Both the position numbers and the translations under genes were made by a program. 64,000 nucleotides of DNA from Porticoccaceae bacterium (lineage in GTDB: Bacteria; Pseudomonadota; Gammaproteobacteria; Pseudomonadales; Porticoccaceae). Position 1 is the stretch's first letter, and every line of letters starts with the position of its first letter. Below are positions 44,656 through 53,453 of this stretch, piece by piece. The stretch is from the NCBI GenBank assembly GCA_024644595.1, contig JAHEHL010000010.1, positions 1 through 64,000 on the forward strand. Direction: 5' to 3'. Under the pieces are notes generated by a model that had not been told where the DNA came from, made no database searches, and saw nothing but the letters and a program-made list of their open reading frames with translations.

Positions 44656-45849
44656 GTGATTATCGGAATTCCCTCGGAGATTAAATCCGGTGAGCAACGA
44701 GTCGCCATGTCCCCTGTCAATGTTCAGTCACTGACTGACAAAGGCATTAAGGTACTTTTTCAAACCCATGCCGGCGCTGCCGCTGGCTATCCAGATGATG
44801 AGTATAAAGCGGCCGGAGCAACCATCAGCGCGGATCGCGCAGAGATATTTGCCCAAGCTGACATTATTTTGCAGGTCCAGTCTTTTGGCTCCAACAACGA
44901 TAACAGCGAAGCTGACCTTGCCGCTCTGCGCAGCGGACAGCTGGTTGTTGGCATGATGGATCCGCTGGCCTCACCGCAGGCTGCACAGGCTGTCGCAGAG
45001 AAGGGCGCCACTGCCATTGCGCTGGAGCTGGTACCGCGTATCAGTCGTGCCCAGAGTATGGATGTGCTGTCGTCGATGGCGACTCTGGCTGGTTACAAGG
45101 CGGTCCTGATGGGTGCCTCAGCTGCGCCGCGTATCTTTCCGATGCTTATGACTGCGGCGGGTACTTTGCAGCCTGCACGAGTGTTGATTATGGGCGTGGG
45201 TGTCGCCGGTCTTCAGGCTTGTGCCACGGCCAAGCGACTCGGTGCTGTGGTCGAAGCCTACGATGTACGTCCCGCTGCTCGCGAGCAGATTATTTCGGTG
45301 GGCGCCAAGCCTATTGAGCTGGATCTGGATACTGGTGAATCGGAGGGTGCCGGTGGTTATGCCAAAGAACAGGGTGAAGACTTCCTGCGCCGCCAACGTG
45401 AATTGATGACGGCGGTGATTGCCGAACAGGATATCATTATCACAACCGCAGCGATTCCCGGTGCCAAATCGCCGATTTTGGTAACTGAAGATATGGTTAA
45501 GGCGATGAAGCCCGGTTCGGTGATTGTCGATCTTGCCGCGGAGCGCGGTGGTAACTGCGATCTGACTGAGCAAGGCAAAACAGTAATCGCCCACGGCGTT
45601 ACGATCCTCGGCCCTGAGAACGTGCCTTCTGAGTTGGCCTTTCATGCCACGCAGATGTACGGCAAAAATATGCAGACACTGCTCGAGTTAATTCTCGATG
45701 AGCAAGGTGAGCTGAATCTTGATTTTAATGACGAGATTGTTGCTGGCACGGTAGTGGCCCATAAGGGCGAAGTACCGCATCCACATATGCGTAAATTGCT
45801 CAACCTGCCGGAGCTCAATGCACCTCAATCAGACACACAAGGGGAATAA
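44656..45849 (+). CDS. pntAA: NAD(P) transhydrogenase subunit alpha part 1
   Basis: A 397-residue NAD(H)-binding domain I of the proton-translocating transhydrogenase, which uses the proton gradient to move hydride from NADH to NADP+. The alanine-dehydrogenase-like fold shows MIIGIPSEIKSGEQRVAMSP, the Rossmann motif MGVGVAGLQACATAKRLGA, and the mobile loop region RQRELMTAVIAEQDIIITTA. It is the three-polypeptide type, with domain II split into the next two genes. The start is GTG 44656 with AGGAG 6 bases upstream. Confidence 0.94.
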   Translation: MIIGIPSEIKSGEQRVAMSPVNVQSLTDKGIKVLFQTHAGAAAGYPDDEYKAAGATISADRAEIFAQADIILQVQSFGSNNDNSEADLAALRSGQLVVGMMDPLASPQAAQAVAEKGATAIALELVPRISRAQSMDVLSSMATLAGYKAVLMGASAAPRIFPMLMTAAGTLQPARVLIMGVGVAGLQACATAKRLGAVVEAYDVRPAAREQIISVGAKPIELDLDTGESEGAGGYAKEQGEDFLRRQRELMTAVIAEQDIIITTAAIPGAKSPILVTEDMVKAMKPGSVIVDLAAERGGNCDLTEQGKTVIAHGVTILGPENVPSELAFHATQMYGKNMQTLLELILDEQGELNLDFNDEIVAGTVVAHKGEVPHPHMRKLLNLPELNAPQSDTQGE

Positions 45850-45854
45850 GACAA

Positions 45855-46136
45855 ATGGACATTTTAATTTTGCTGCTGGCACTGTTTGTGCTGTCACTGT
45901 TTCTTGGTGTGGAGTTGATTACCAAAGTGCCACCAACGCTGCATACACCTCTGATGTCGGGCACCAACGCTGTGTCTGGCATTACTCTGGTCGGCGCGTT
46001 GTTAGCGGCCGGCAATGACAGCTCGCCGATGCTGGTCAACGTGCTTGGCTTTATCGCCGTAACGTTAGCCACCATTAATGTTGTCGGGGGTTACCTTGTC
46101 ACCAATCGCATGCTTGCGATGTTCAAGAGGAAGTAA
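45855..46136 (+). CDS. pntAB: NAD(P) transhydrogenase subunit alpha part 2
   Basis: A 93-residue membrane piece of domain II with three hydrophobic helices. It matches the C-terminal membrane part of E. coli PntA (LGVELITKVPPTLHTPLMSGTNA is the conserved loop; helix VNVLGFIAVTLATINVVGGY). It lies 5 bases after pntAA and 3 bases before pntB. Confidence 0.94.
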   Translation: MDILILLLALFVLSLFLGVELITKVPPTLHTPLMSGTNAVSGITLVGALLAAGNDSSPMLVNVLGFIAVTLATINVVGGYLVTNRMLAMFKRK

Positions 46137-46139
46137 GCG

Positions 46140-47585
46140 ATGAATGCCAATATTGTAAATTTTGCTTATCTACTCGCTGGAATTCTGTTTATTCTCGGCA
46201 TTAAAGGACTCACCAAGCCAAAAACCGCGGTGCGTGGCAATATGCTTTCGGCGCTGGGTATGCTGCTGGCGGTTGTTGTCACATTGCTAAACTTGGGTGC
46301 GATTGATTTCACCTACATTATCGCCGGTGTGGTAGTCGGTGCGGTCGTCGGCAGTATTATGGCGCTGCGTATCCAGATGACCTCTATGCCACAGATGGTC
46401 GCGCTGTTAAATGGCTTTGGTGGTGGCGCTTCGCTCACGATTGCGCTGGCCGAATACTACGCCAAGTTGGGCACCACTCCGGGTTCGTTTGCTGAACTAT
46501 TAACACCGGTGGTTGCTGATAGCAGCGCTTTTGGGCTTGGCGCTGAGGGAACTGTGGCGCTGATTGCCATCGGTCTGACAGTGTTAATCGGTGCGGTTAC
46601 GCTGACCGGCAGCTTTGTTGCCTTTGCCAAGCTTCAAGAACTGATGAAAAAGAGCTACGGCCTTCCTGGTGGACCAATCGGCAATGCAGTGTTTTTGCTG
46701 GCTGCATTGATCTCCGTTGGTCTTGTTGTGGTGGATCCCGGCAATGTCGCGGCCATGGTTGCGGTTGTTGCACTGGCTCTGCTGCTCGGTCTGTTCCTGG
46801 TGATGCCGATCGGTGGCGCTGATATGCCGGTCGTTATCGCGCTATTGAACTCCTACTCGGGTATCGCTGCAGCGCTGGCTGGTTTTATTCTCGGCAACAC
46901 GGTATTGATTATCGCGGGTTCGCTGGTGGGCACCTCCGGTTTAATTTTGACCCAGATTATGTGTGTCGCGATGAACCGCTCGCTGGCTAATGTGCTGTTT
47001 GGCAAGATGGCTGAAAGTGGCGAAACCATTGATGCCGACGAGGTCTATGCTGGCAAGGTCACCAGTGCTCAGCCGGATGAGGTGGCCATGATTCTCGAAA
47101 CCGCTAGGCGCGTGGTTATTGTGCCTGGTTATGGTATGGCCATGGCCCAGGCACAACATGCGGTGCGTGAGCTGGCTGACGCCATGGAAGCCAGAGGTAT
47201 CGAAGTTGAATATGGTATCCATCCAGTGGCTGGCCGTATGCCTGGGCATATGAATGTGCTTCTGGCGGAAGCTGAAGTGCCTTATGACAAATTAGTCGAA
47301 ATGGACAGGATCAACCCGACATTTGAAGATACTGATGTGGTGATTGTGATTGGCGCCAACGATGTGACTAATCCAATGGCCCGTGACGCCGAGGGCAGCC
47401 CGATCTATGGTATGCCGATCCTCAATGTCGACAAGGCCAGAAATGTTGTGGTGATCAAGCGCTCTCTGAGCCCTGGTTTTGCCGGCCTGCCCAATCCGCT
47501 GTTTGCGATGGATCATACGCTGATGGTTTATGGCGATGGCAAGAAGGCGGTGATTGAAATGACCACCGCACTTAATCAGGCTTGA
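46140..47585 (+). CDS. pntB: NAD(P) transhydrogenase subunit beta
   Basis: A 481-residue subunit with the remaining membrane helices of domain II (residues 1 to about 285) and the NADP(H)-binding domain III (GYGMAMAQAQHAV, YGIHPVAGRMPGHMNVLLAEA, VIGANDVTNPMA, DKARNVVVIKRSLSPGFAG). All signature loops are intact. A strong terminator follows, closing the pntAA-pntAB-pntB operon. The enzyme supplies NADPH, a job it shares with zwf at the end of the window. Confidence 0.96.
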   Translation: MNANIVNFAYLLAGILFILGIKGLTKPKTAVRGNMLSALGMLLAVVVTLLNLGAIDFTYIIAGVVVGAVVGSIMALRIQMTSMPQMVALLNGFGGGASLTIALAEYYAKLGTTPGSFAELLTPVVADSSAFGLGAEGTVALIAIGLTVLIGAVTLTGSFVAFAKLQELMKKSYGLPGGPIGNAVFLLAALISVGLVVVDPGNVAAMVAVVALALLLGLFLVMPIGGADMPVVIALLNSYSGIAAALAGFILGNTVLIIAGSLVGTSGLILTQIMCVAMNRSLANVLFGKMAESGETIDADEVYAGKVTSAQPDEVAMILETARRVVIVPGYGMAMAQAQHAVRELADAMEARGIEVEYGIHPVAGRMPGHMNVLLAEAEVPYDKLVEMDRINPTFEDTDVVIVIGANDVTNPMARDAEGSPIYGMPILNVDKARNVVVIKRSLSPGFAGLPNPLFAMDHTLMVYGDGKKAVIEMTTALNQA

Positions 47586-47609
47586 TTAAGGTTGCTTGAT
47601 GCAAGATTG

Positions 47610-47637
47610 AAAAACCCCGCCAATGGCGGGGTTTTTT
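47610..47637 (+). terminator. Intrinsic terminator after pntB
   Basis: AAAAACCCCGCC-AAT-GGCGGGGTTTTT: seven G/C pairs plus A/T pairs, with a run of six T. Confidence 0.92.
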
Positions 47638-47794
47638 ACTTATCTATTAAACTTTAAATGTCATATAAACGTTAAATATCATAGTATTAGTGTGCCTCTG
47701 AAAGGGCTAATCAATAATTTGGCCTTCGAGAACAGTTAAAAAATAGAACAGGGCAGCAACAATAAACCCGTCAAAGCGCAATCGCATCGGCCGG

Positions 47795-48772
47795 ATGTAT
47801 ATGAATAAACAATCTCCCGTAAGCCAAGATTACAATCAACCTCAAAGTGGTAATGAAATGCCCCGCTTTGGTGGCCATGCAACTCTGTTTCGGCTGCCTA
47901 TCCAGGACACCGCGGCAGATCTGGATGTTGCCCTGCTCGGTATTCCTCTCGATGGAGGGACCAGTAACCGCAGTGGTGCGCGCTTTGGGCCGCGTCAGAT
48001 TCGCAGTGAATCGGTATTGGTAAGGCCTTACAGTATGGCTGTGGGTGCTGCCCCGTTCGACTCATTTCAGATTGCCGATATCGGCGATATCGCCATTAAC
48101 CCTTACAATTTGTTAAAAGCCGTTGATGAGATCGAAGCCTTCATTGATAAGGTGCTGGCGTGTGGTGCCAAGCCCGTCTCGATGGGGGGTGATCACACAG
48201 TTACGCTGCCTATTTTACGGGCTGTGGCAAAGAAATATGGTCCGGTTGCGGTGGTGCATATCGATGCACATTCCGATATTAACGATACTCAGTTCGGTGA
48301 AAAAATTGCCCACGGAACGGTTTTTAGGCGCGCCATCGAAGAGGGTCTGATCGAAGCCAGTAAAATGGTTCAAATCGGCTTACGCGCCACTGGCTACACT
48401 GCTGATGATTTTGATTGGTCACGCCAGCAGGGTGTCAGAGTCGTCACCGCGGAGGAGTGCTGGTACAAGTCGCTGACGCCATTGATGGCCGAAGTTAGGG
48501 AAACCATCGGCACTGATATACCGGTCTATTTAACCTTTGATATAGACGGCCTCGATCCATCGGTTGCGCCGGGAACCGGAACGCCAGAGCCTGCGGGACT
48601 GTCCTCCAGTCAGGCGCTGGAAATTATCCGTGGATGCTTCGGGTTAAATCTGGTCGGCTGTGATCTTGTTGAGGTCTCGCCGCCCTATGATCCCTCAGGC
48701 AATACTGCGTTGTTGGCGGCAAATCTGATATTTGAGATGCTCTGTTCTCTGCCGGGTTGCAAGCGTCGCTGA
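47795..48772 (+). CDS. Agmatinase-family ureohydrolase, probably guanidinobutyrase (GbuA-like)
   Basis: A 325-residue Mn2+ enzyme that removes urea from a guanidino compound. Metal motifs: MGGDHT, HIDAHSDIND and TFDIDGLDPSVAPGTGTPE. The start SGNEMPRFGGHATLFRLP, the MAVGAAPFDSFQIADIGD segment and the end GCDLVEVSPPYD recall Pseudomonas GbuA (4-guanidinobutyrase) more than GpuA or SpeB, from memory. Product would be 4-aminobutyrate and urea; agmatine remains an alternative substrate. Two in-frame ATG codons (47795, 47801), neither with a clear ribosome binding site. A racemase gene follows after 60 bases. Confidence 0.8.
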   Translation: MYMNKQSPVSQDYNQPQSGNEMPRFGGHATLFRLPIQDTAADLDVALLGIPLDGGTSNRSGARFGPRQIRSESVLVRPYSMAVGAAPFDSFQIADIGDIAINPYNLLKAVDEIEAFIDKVLACGAKPVSMGGDHTVTLPILRAVAKKYGPVAVVHIDAHSDINDTQFGEKIAHGTVFRRAIEEGLIEASKMVQIGLRATGYTADDFDWSRQQGVRVVTAEECWYKSLTPLMAEVRETIGTDIPVYLTFDIDGLDPSVAPGTGTPEPAGLSSSQALEIIRGCFGLNLVGCDLVEVSPPYDPSGNTALLAANLIFEMLCSLPGCKRR

Positions 48773-48832
48773 ATTTTTTAATACCAATATTGTTACGCCG
48801 ATGAAATTGGCGTGGTGGTGATAAGGAATAAT

Positions 48833-50017
48833 ATGGGTCCATTAGCGGGAAAAACAATTATTGAATTTGCGGGGCTTGGTCCGGCACCTTATGCCAGTAT
48901 GATGCTCGCGGATATGGGCGCTGACGTGATTCGTATCGAACGTCCGGGTGGTGGCACCATTATCGGTTCTGCAGACCCAAAGTGGGATTTTCATAATCGT
49001 GGCAAAGCATCTATTTGCATCAACATGAAGTCATCTGAGGGTGTCTCCTGTGCCGAACGTCTGATCGCGTCCGCGGATGCCTTAATTGAGGGGTTTCGTC
49101 CTGGAGTGATGGAGAAACTTGGTCTCGGTCCAGAACGCTGCATCGAGATAAATCCCAAGCTTGTCTATGGACGAATGACCGGCTGGGGCCAGGATGGCGA
49201 TCTGGCGCAAACTGCTGGTCATGATATTAACTATATTGCTCTCACCGGTGCCCTGCACGCCATTGGCCAGCGTGGACAGAAACCTTCAATTCCGCTGAAT
49301 CTGGTGGGTGACTATGGCGGTGGGGGTATGATGCTCGCGTTTGGGGTAGTCTGCGCTCTCCTGGAGGGACAGACATCAGGTAAAGGGCAGGTAATTGATT
49401 GTTCGATCGTCGATGGAACCGCCAGCCTGATGGGTTTTGCTTACAGTGCCTACCAGTCCGGCTTGTCGGTCGATCGGCGGGGTGAAAATATTCTCGATTC
49501 CGGCGCCTTCTTTTATGATGTCTATGAAACCAGCGATGGTGGTTTCATTTCAATTGGCTCTATTGAGCCACAGTTCTTTAATCTATTAGTTGAGTTGCTC
49601 GAACTGGATGCCGAGGGTTTGACTGGTGCTGATGGCGAAGTCATTAATTGGCGTCAGTTTCAGTGGCAGAGTGACAAGTGGCCAGAACTCAGTGATAAAT
49701 TTACCGCACTATTTAAAACTCGAAGCCGTGATCAATGGTGTCAGTTGCTCGAGGGTACTGATGTCTGTTTTGCGCCGGTTCTATCGCTAGAGGAGGCTCG
49801 CAGTCATCCTCACAATATTGCACGCGGGACCTTTATTGATGAAGGTGATGCCTGGCAGCCAGCGCCGACACCACGGTTTTCACGGACCCAGCCCGAAGTC
49901 AAACATCCGGCGATGGCGCTTGGTGAAAATACTCGCGAGATACTCGCCAATGCCGGTTATGATGAGTCGGCAATCGAGTCGCTAATTGCCAGTGGTTCCG
50001 TGGCCTGTCAGCAATAG
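48833..50017 (+). CDS. Alpha-methylacyl-CoA racemase (CaiB/BaiF family III)
   Basis: A 394-residue CoA-transferase-family protein. The N-terminus (GPLAGKTIIEFAGLGPAPYASM, LADMGADVIRIERP) is that of AMACR. The residues corresponding to the catalytic His126, Asp156 and Glu241 of the Mycobacterium enzyme appear as His130 (TAGHDINYIALTG), Asp160 (LVGDYGGGG) and Glu245 (GSIEPQFF), all shifted by four. This favours racemase over formyl-CoA or carnitine transferase. It would act in branched fatty acid or sterol side-chain breakdown. ATG 48833 has AAGGA 5 bases upstream. Confidence 0.85.
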   Translation: MGPLAGKTIIEFAGLGPAPYASMMLADMGADVIRIERPGGGTIIGSADPKWDFHNRGKASICINMKSSEGVSCAERLIASADALIEGFRPGVMEKLGLGPERCIEINPKLVYGRMTGWGQDGDLAQTAGHDINYIALTGALHAIGQRGQKPSIPLNLVGDYGGGGMMLAFGVVCALLEGQTSGKGQVIDCSIVDGTASLMGFAYSAYQSGLSVDRRGENILDSGAFFYDVYETSDGGFISIGSIEPQFFNLLVELLELDAEGLTGADGEVINWRQFQWQSDKWPELSDKFTALFKTRSRDQWCQLLEGTDVCFAPVLSLEEARSHPHNIARGTFIDEGDAWQPAPTPRFSRTQPEVKHPAMALGENTREILANAGYDESAIESLIASGSVACQQ

Positions 50018-50104
50018 CAGGTGCTTTATTGAACCGATTTCGAGTTGCGGAGTTGATTAACAAAGTCTGTGCCGGAGAGTCAAAGTTGAGCAGTGACCAG
50101 GTAC

Positions 50105-50133
50105 AAAAAAACCGGCTTGAGCCGGTTTTTTTT
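50105..50133. terminator. Bidirectional terminator between the racemase gene and rpsT
   Basis: ACCGGC-TTGA-GCCGGT flanked by six A on the left and eight T on the right. It can stop both the plus-strand racemase transcript and, with its complementary T run, the minus-strand rpsT transcript. Confidence 0.9.
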
Positions 50134-50156
50134 ACAAACGTAGAGCAAACTGTTGG

Positions 50157-50420
50157 CTAGCCAAGAGCTTTAACTTTAGCGTTTAAGCGGCTCTTGTGAC
50201 GCGCAGCTTTATTCTTGTGAATAATGCCTTTGTCAGCCATGCGATCAATCACTGGAACGGCAGTGATATAGGCCTGTTGTGCGTCAGCTTGAACGCCAGT
50301 GGCGATTGCTGCGTCAACTTTTTTCAAATAGGTGCGGACCATTGAGCGCAAGCTGGCATTGTGCTGGCGGCGTTTCTCGTTCTGGCGTGCTCGTTTCTTG
50401 GCTTGGGCTGAATTTGCCAC
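50157..50420 (-). CDS. rpsT: 30S ribosomal protein S20
   Basis: An 87-residue basic protein of the S20 family ([37 protein letters not shown]), the same length as in E. coli. The start codon is GTG with AGAGGAG upstream. E. coli rpsT also uses a non-AUG start (UUG), which is part of its autogenous control; the same may hold here. Divergent from murJ. Ends at a bidirectional terminator. Confidence 0.97.
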   Translation of the reverse strand: MANSAQAKKRARQNEKRRQHNASLRSMVRTYLKKVDAAIATGVQADAQQAYITAVPVIDRMADKGIIHKNKAARHKSRLNAKVKALG

Positions 50421-50461
50421 TTGGTTGTACTCCTCTCAAAGGGTCTCACTGAAGGCGCGGA

Positions 50462-50490
50462 AATATACAGGGTTTGCAATACAGATTCAA
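50462..50490 (-). promoter_or_regulatory. Predicted rpsT promoter
   Basis: On the minus strand TTGAAT (50490-50485), 17 bases, TATATT (50467-50462), followed by a GC-rich start region (TCCGCGCC) as is common for stringently controlled ribosomal promoters. The -10 lies 41 bases before the GTG. Confidence 0.55.
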
Positions 50491-50636
50491 CCCAATTTTC
50501 GCGGCATTATAAAGGCTTCCCAACCCGCCGCAAGCCCTTTGCAAAGCGTGCAGATCGTGCGCTGCTCAACAATCTCTTGGAGATGGGCAGGGAGGTCGTT
50601 AAACTGCCTTGCAAGTCCCTTCGATTGAGCAGGCGA

Positions 50637-52316
50637 GTGAGTCAAGAACAGCTGGATAACAAACAGTCGCAGCCCGACACTACCCCGGTGCAGAGAGCGC
50701 AGCAGAATGTCAAAGCCGATGGTGGGCTGCTTCGTTCCAGTGGTGTGGTGAGCTTTTTTACCATGCTGTCGCGGTTTATGGGTTTGGCGCGCGATATTAT
50801 CTTTGCTCGGGTGATCGGGGCAGAGGCCCTGGCTGATGTGTTCTTTGTCGCCTTTAAGATCCCCAACTTTTTCCGCCGTTTGTTTGCCGAGGGTGCCTTT
50901 GCCCAGGCGTTTGTGCCGGTGTTGGGGGAATATCGAGAAAAGGGCAGTCAAGCTGCCTTAAAGGAACTGACCAATCGGGTATTTGGCACACTGGGGGCAA
51001 CGCTGCTGCTTTTGACACTGGTGATTGTAATTGCCTCGCCGCTGTTTGCCGCGCTGTTTGCACCGAAGTGGTATTTCAATGATGGGTTCAAGTTCAATGC
51101 CACCGCTGAAATGCTGCGGATTACCTTTCCGTATCTGTTGTTTATTTCCATGACCGGTGTCGCCGGCGGTATTCTCAATAGTTACGATCGGTTTGCGGTT
51201 CCGGCCTTTACTCCTGTGTTGCTGAACCTTTCGCTGATTTTTGCTGCCTTGATAGCCGCTCCCTGGTTTGATCAGCCTACCTATGCATTGGCCTGGGGCG
51301 TGTTTGCTGCCGGCGCCATTCAGTTTTGTTTTCAGCTGCCGTTTTTGGCACGTCTGCATATGCTGCCAGTGCCAGTGGTCGATTGGAAACATCCGGGAGT
51401 GAGAAAGATTCTCGGTTTGATGGGGCCGGCGATCTTTGGAGTCTCGGTCAGCCAAATTAATTTGCTGCTGGATACGATGTTGGCAACCTTCCTGCCCACC
51501 GGCAGTGTCTCATGGCTGTACTATTCAGATCGTCTCTCGGAACTGCCTTTGGGCGTGTTTGCAGTGGCAGTGGCGACTGTGATTCTGCCCAATTTGTCGC
51601 GTCATCACGCTGCCAGTTCGGTGCAGGCTTATTCGCAAACTCTCGATTGGGCGCTGCGCATGGTGCTGTTGATTGCAGTACCGGCCGCCGCCGCGCTGAT
51701 GTTGCTGGCAGAGCCGATTTTGGCGGCGCTGTTTTTATATGGCGATGTGATGACCGCGCGGGATATGTCGATGGCAACCCTGAGTCTGCGTGCCTATTCC
51801 TTTGGCCTTATCGCTTTTATGTTAATCAAGGTATTGGCACCGGGATTTTTTGCTCGCCAGGATATGCGCACGCCGGTTCGTATTGGGGTGATCGCAATGG
51901 CCTCTAATATGGCGCTCAATGTGCTGTTGGTTGTGCCGTTGCACTTCTATTGGCAGGTCGGTCATGTTGGGCTGGCTCTGGCCACCTCATTGTCGGCTTT
52001 CCTTAACGCACTGCTGCTGTTTTTTGCTCTGCGGAGAAAGTCTATTTATGTTCCGAGCAATACCGCCTGGCTGCGGTTTGGCGTGAATCTTTTGTTGGCG
52101 GTTACCATGATGTTGGCGGTGCTGGTCTGGCTAGGCGATTACTTTGATGCCTTTGATGCAAGTCTCTGGCAGCAGTTGGGATGGTGGCAGCGCAGCATGT
52201 CGATTGTTGCTATCTGTCTGGCAGGCATAGCGGTCTATGTCAGTGTTTTGTGGCTCTGCGGAATGCGAGCCGTCGATTTAAAAGGGCCGCTCAAGGCGAC
52301 GCGCTCGGCAGATTAG
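50637..52316 (+). CDS. murJ: Lipid II flippase MurJ
   Basis: A MOP-family membrane protein that moves lipid II across the inner membrane. From LLRSSGVVSFFTMLSRFMGLARDII on it matches MurJ, with about 14 helices and the key cationic segments (FKIPNFFRRLFAEGAFAQAFVPV, SWLYYSDRLSELPLGVFAVA, LAPGFFARQDMRTPVRIG). The start is uncertain: the frame is open from 50421, but that region overlaps the rpsT promoter. I give the GTG at 50637 (559 residues); ATG 50583 is an alternative. Even from 50637 there is a 35-residue polar, Gln-rich extension before the first helix. Order rpsT/murJ/ribF/ileS is usual for the group. Confidence 0.9.
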   Translation: MSQEQLDNKQSQPDTTPVQRAQQNVKADGGLLRSSGVVSFFTMLSRFMGLARDIIFARVIGAEALADVFFVAFKIPNFFRRLFAEGAFAQAFVPVLGEYREKGSQAALKELTNRVFGTLGATLLLLTLVIVIASPLFAALFAPKWYFNDGFKFNATAEMLRITFPYLLFISMTGVAGGILNSYDRFAVPAFTPVLLNLSLIFAALIAAPWFDQPTYALAWGVFAAGAIQFCFQLPFLARLHMLPVPVVDWKHPGVRKILGLMGPAIFGVSVSQINLLLDTMLATFLPTGSVSWLYYSDRLSELPLGVFAVAVATVILPNLSRHHAASSVQAYSQTLDWALRMVLLIAVPAAAALMLLAEPILAALFLYGDVMTARDMSMATLSLRAYSFGLIAFMLIKVLAPGFFARQDMRTPVRIGVIAMASNMALNVLLVVPLHFYWQVGHVGLALATSLSAFLNALLLFFALRRKSIYVPSNTAWLRFGVNLLLAVTMMLAVLVWLGDYFDAFDASLWQQLGWWQRSMSIVAICLAGIAVYVSVLWLCGMRAVDLKGPLKATRSAD

Positions 52317-52455
52317 ATCGCGGTTATTTCTGCCCCGTCTTTTTATGTCGTTGACACGGCATATTTGGCCGTGGTGCCTTACCTTTCGGGCGCTTGCTAG
52401 GTATACTCGAGAATTATTTTAAACAGTGAAATCAACGGTTGTGCATCAAGGCAAA

Positions 52456-53412
52456 ATGACCTTTATTCGCGGACTGCATAACCTGCACTCCCTGAAAGAA
52501 AAATCAGTTGTCACCATCGGATCATTCGATGGTGTGCATATTGGTCATCAGGCGATTGTGCAACAGGTCAAACAAGCCTCTGAAGCATTGCAAATTCCAT
52601 CGGTTGTTATGACCTTTGAACCACAGCCCCGAGAGTTTTTTTCTGCCGAGCGTGCTCCGGCGCGATTAATGAGGCTGCGTGACAAGATCGATACTCTGGT
52701 GTCGATGGGTGTCGATCAGGTTCTGTGCTTGCAGTTTAATCGTCAGCTGCGCAATCTATCGGCCGCTGATTTTGTCGACCAGGTGTTGGTGCGCGGACTG
52801 GGCGTGAAGCACTTGATTGTCGGTGATGACTTCCATTTCGGCTGTGATCGGCGCGGAGACTTTGCCATGTTAGCGGAGCAGGGTAAACATTACGGGTTCG
52901 ATGTCAGCGATACGGCGACGGTTGAGATCGACGGCCGCCGTGTAAGCAGCAGTTTGGTGCGCGAATGTGTTGAACAGGCTGATTTTGTTCGTGCGGCGCA
53001 GTTGTTGGGGCGTCCGTTTTCGATTAGCGGTGTGGTGGGCTATGGGCAGCAGTTGGGTCGCGAGCTGGGATTTCCCACTGCGAACGTCCAGCTAAATCGT
53101 TTTAGTGCGCCGCTCTCTGGTGTTTTTGCGGTTTTGGTAAATATTGCTGGAACGCTTTATCGAGGGGCGGCCAATGTCGGTTTGCGACCGACAGTGGGTG
53201 ATCTGGTAAAGCCGATTTTGGAGGTGCATCTGCTCGATTTTAAGGGTGACCTCTACGGCCAGAGGATTGCTGTGGAATTTGTCCACAAGATTCGCGACGA
53301 ACAGAAGTTCACCGGTATCGAGCAACTGGTTGCCACGATTACGCAAGATGTCGAGATGATTCGGCAATGGTTTTTGCAGGCTGAGCCTGAGACCACATCG
53401 ATAGAAAATTAA
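52456..53412 (+). CDS. ribF: Bifunctional riboflavin kinase/FAD synthetase
   Basis: A 318-residue two-domain enzyme making FMN and then FAD. The N-terminal adenylyltransferase domain has GSFDGVHIGH (22-31) and LVRGLGVKHLIVGDDFHFG; the C-terminal kinase domain has GRELGFPTANV and a later ANVGLRPTVGD. ATG 52456 gives the family start (TFIRGLHNL) and has AAGG nearby; a GTG at 52426 in the same frame is less likely. A TATACT at 52402-52407 may be the operon's -10 box. First gene of ribF-ileS-lspA-fkpB-ispH. Confidence 0.94.
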   Translation: MTFIRGLHNLHSLKEKSVVTIGSFDGVHIGHQAIVQQVKQASEALQIPSVVMTFEPQPREFFSAERAPARLMRLRDKIDTLVSMGVDQVLCLQFNRQLRNLSAADFVDQVLVRGLGVKHLIVGDDFHFGCDRRGDFAMLAEQGKHYGFDVSDTATVEIDGRRVSSSLVRECVEQADFVRAAQLLGRPFSISGVVGYGQQLGRELGFPTANVQLNRFSAPLSGVFAVLVNIAGTLYRGAANVGLRPTVGDLVKPILEVHLLDFKGDLYGQRIAVEFVHKIRDEQKFTGIEQLVATITQDVEMIRQWFLQAEPETTSIEN

Positions 53413-53453
53413 CCCTGAAATACCCGTGACCAATAAGGCAAAAGAACAGGACA

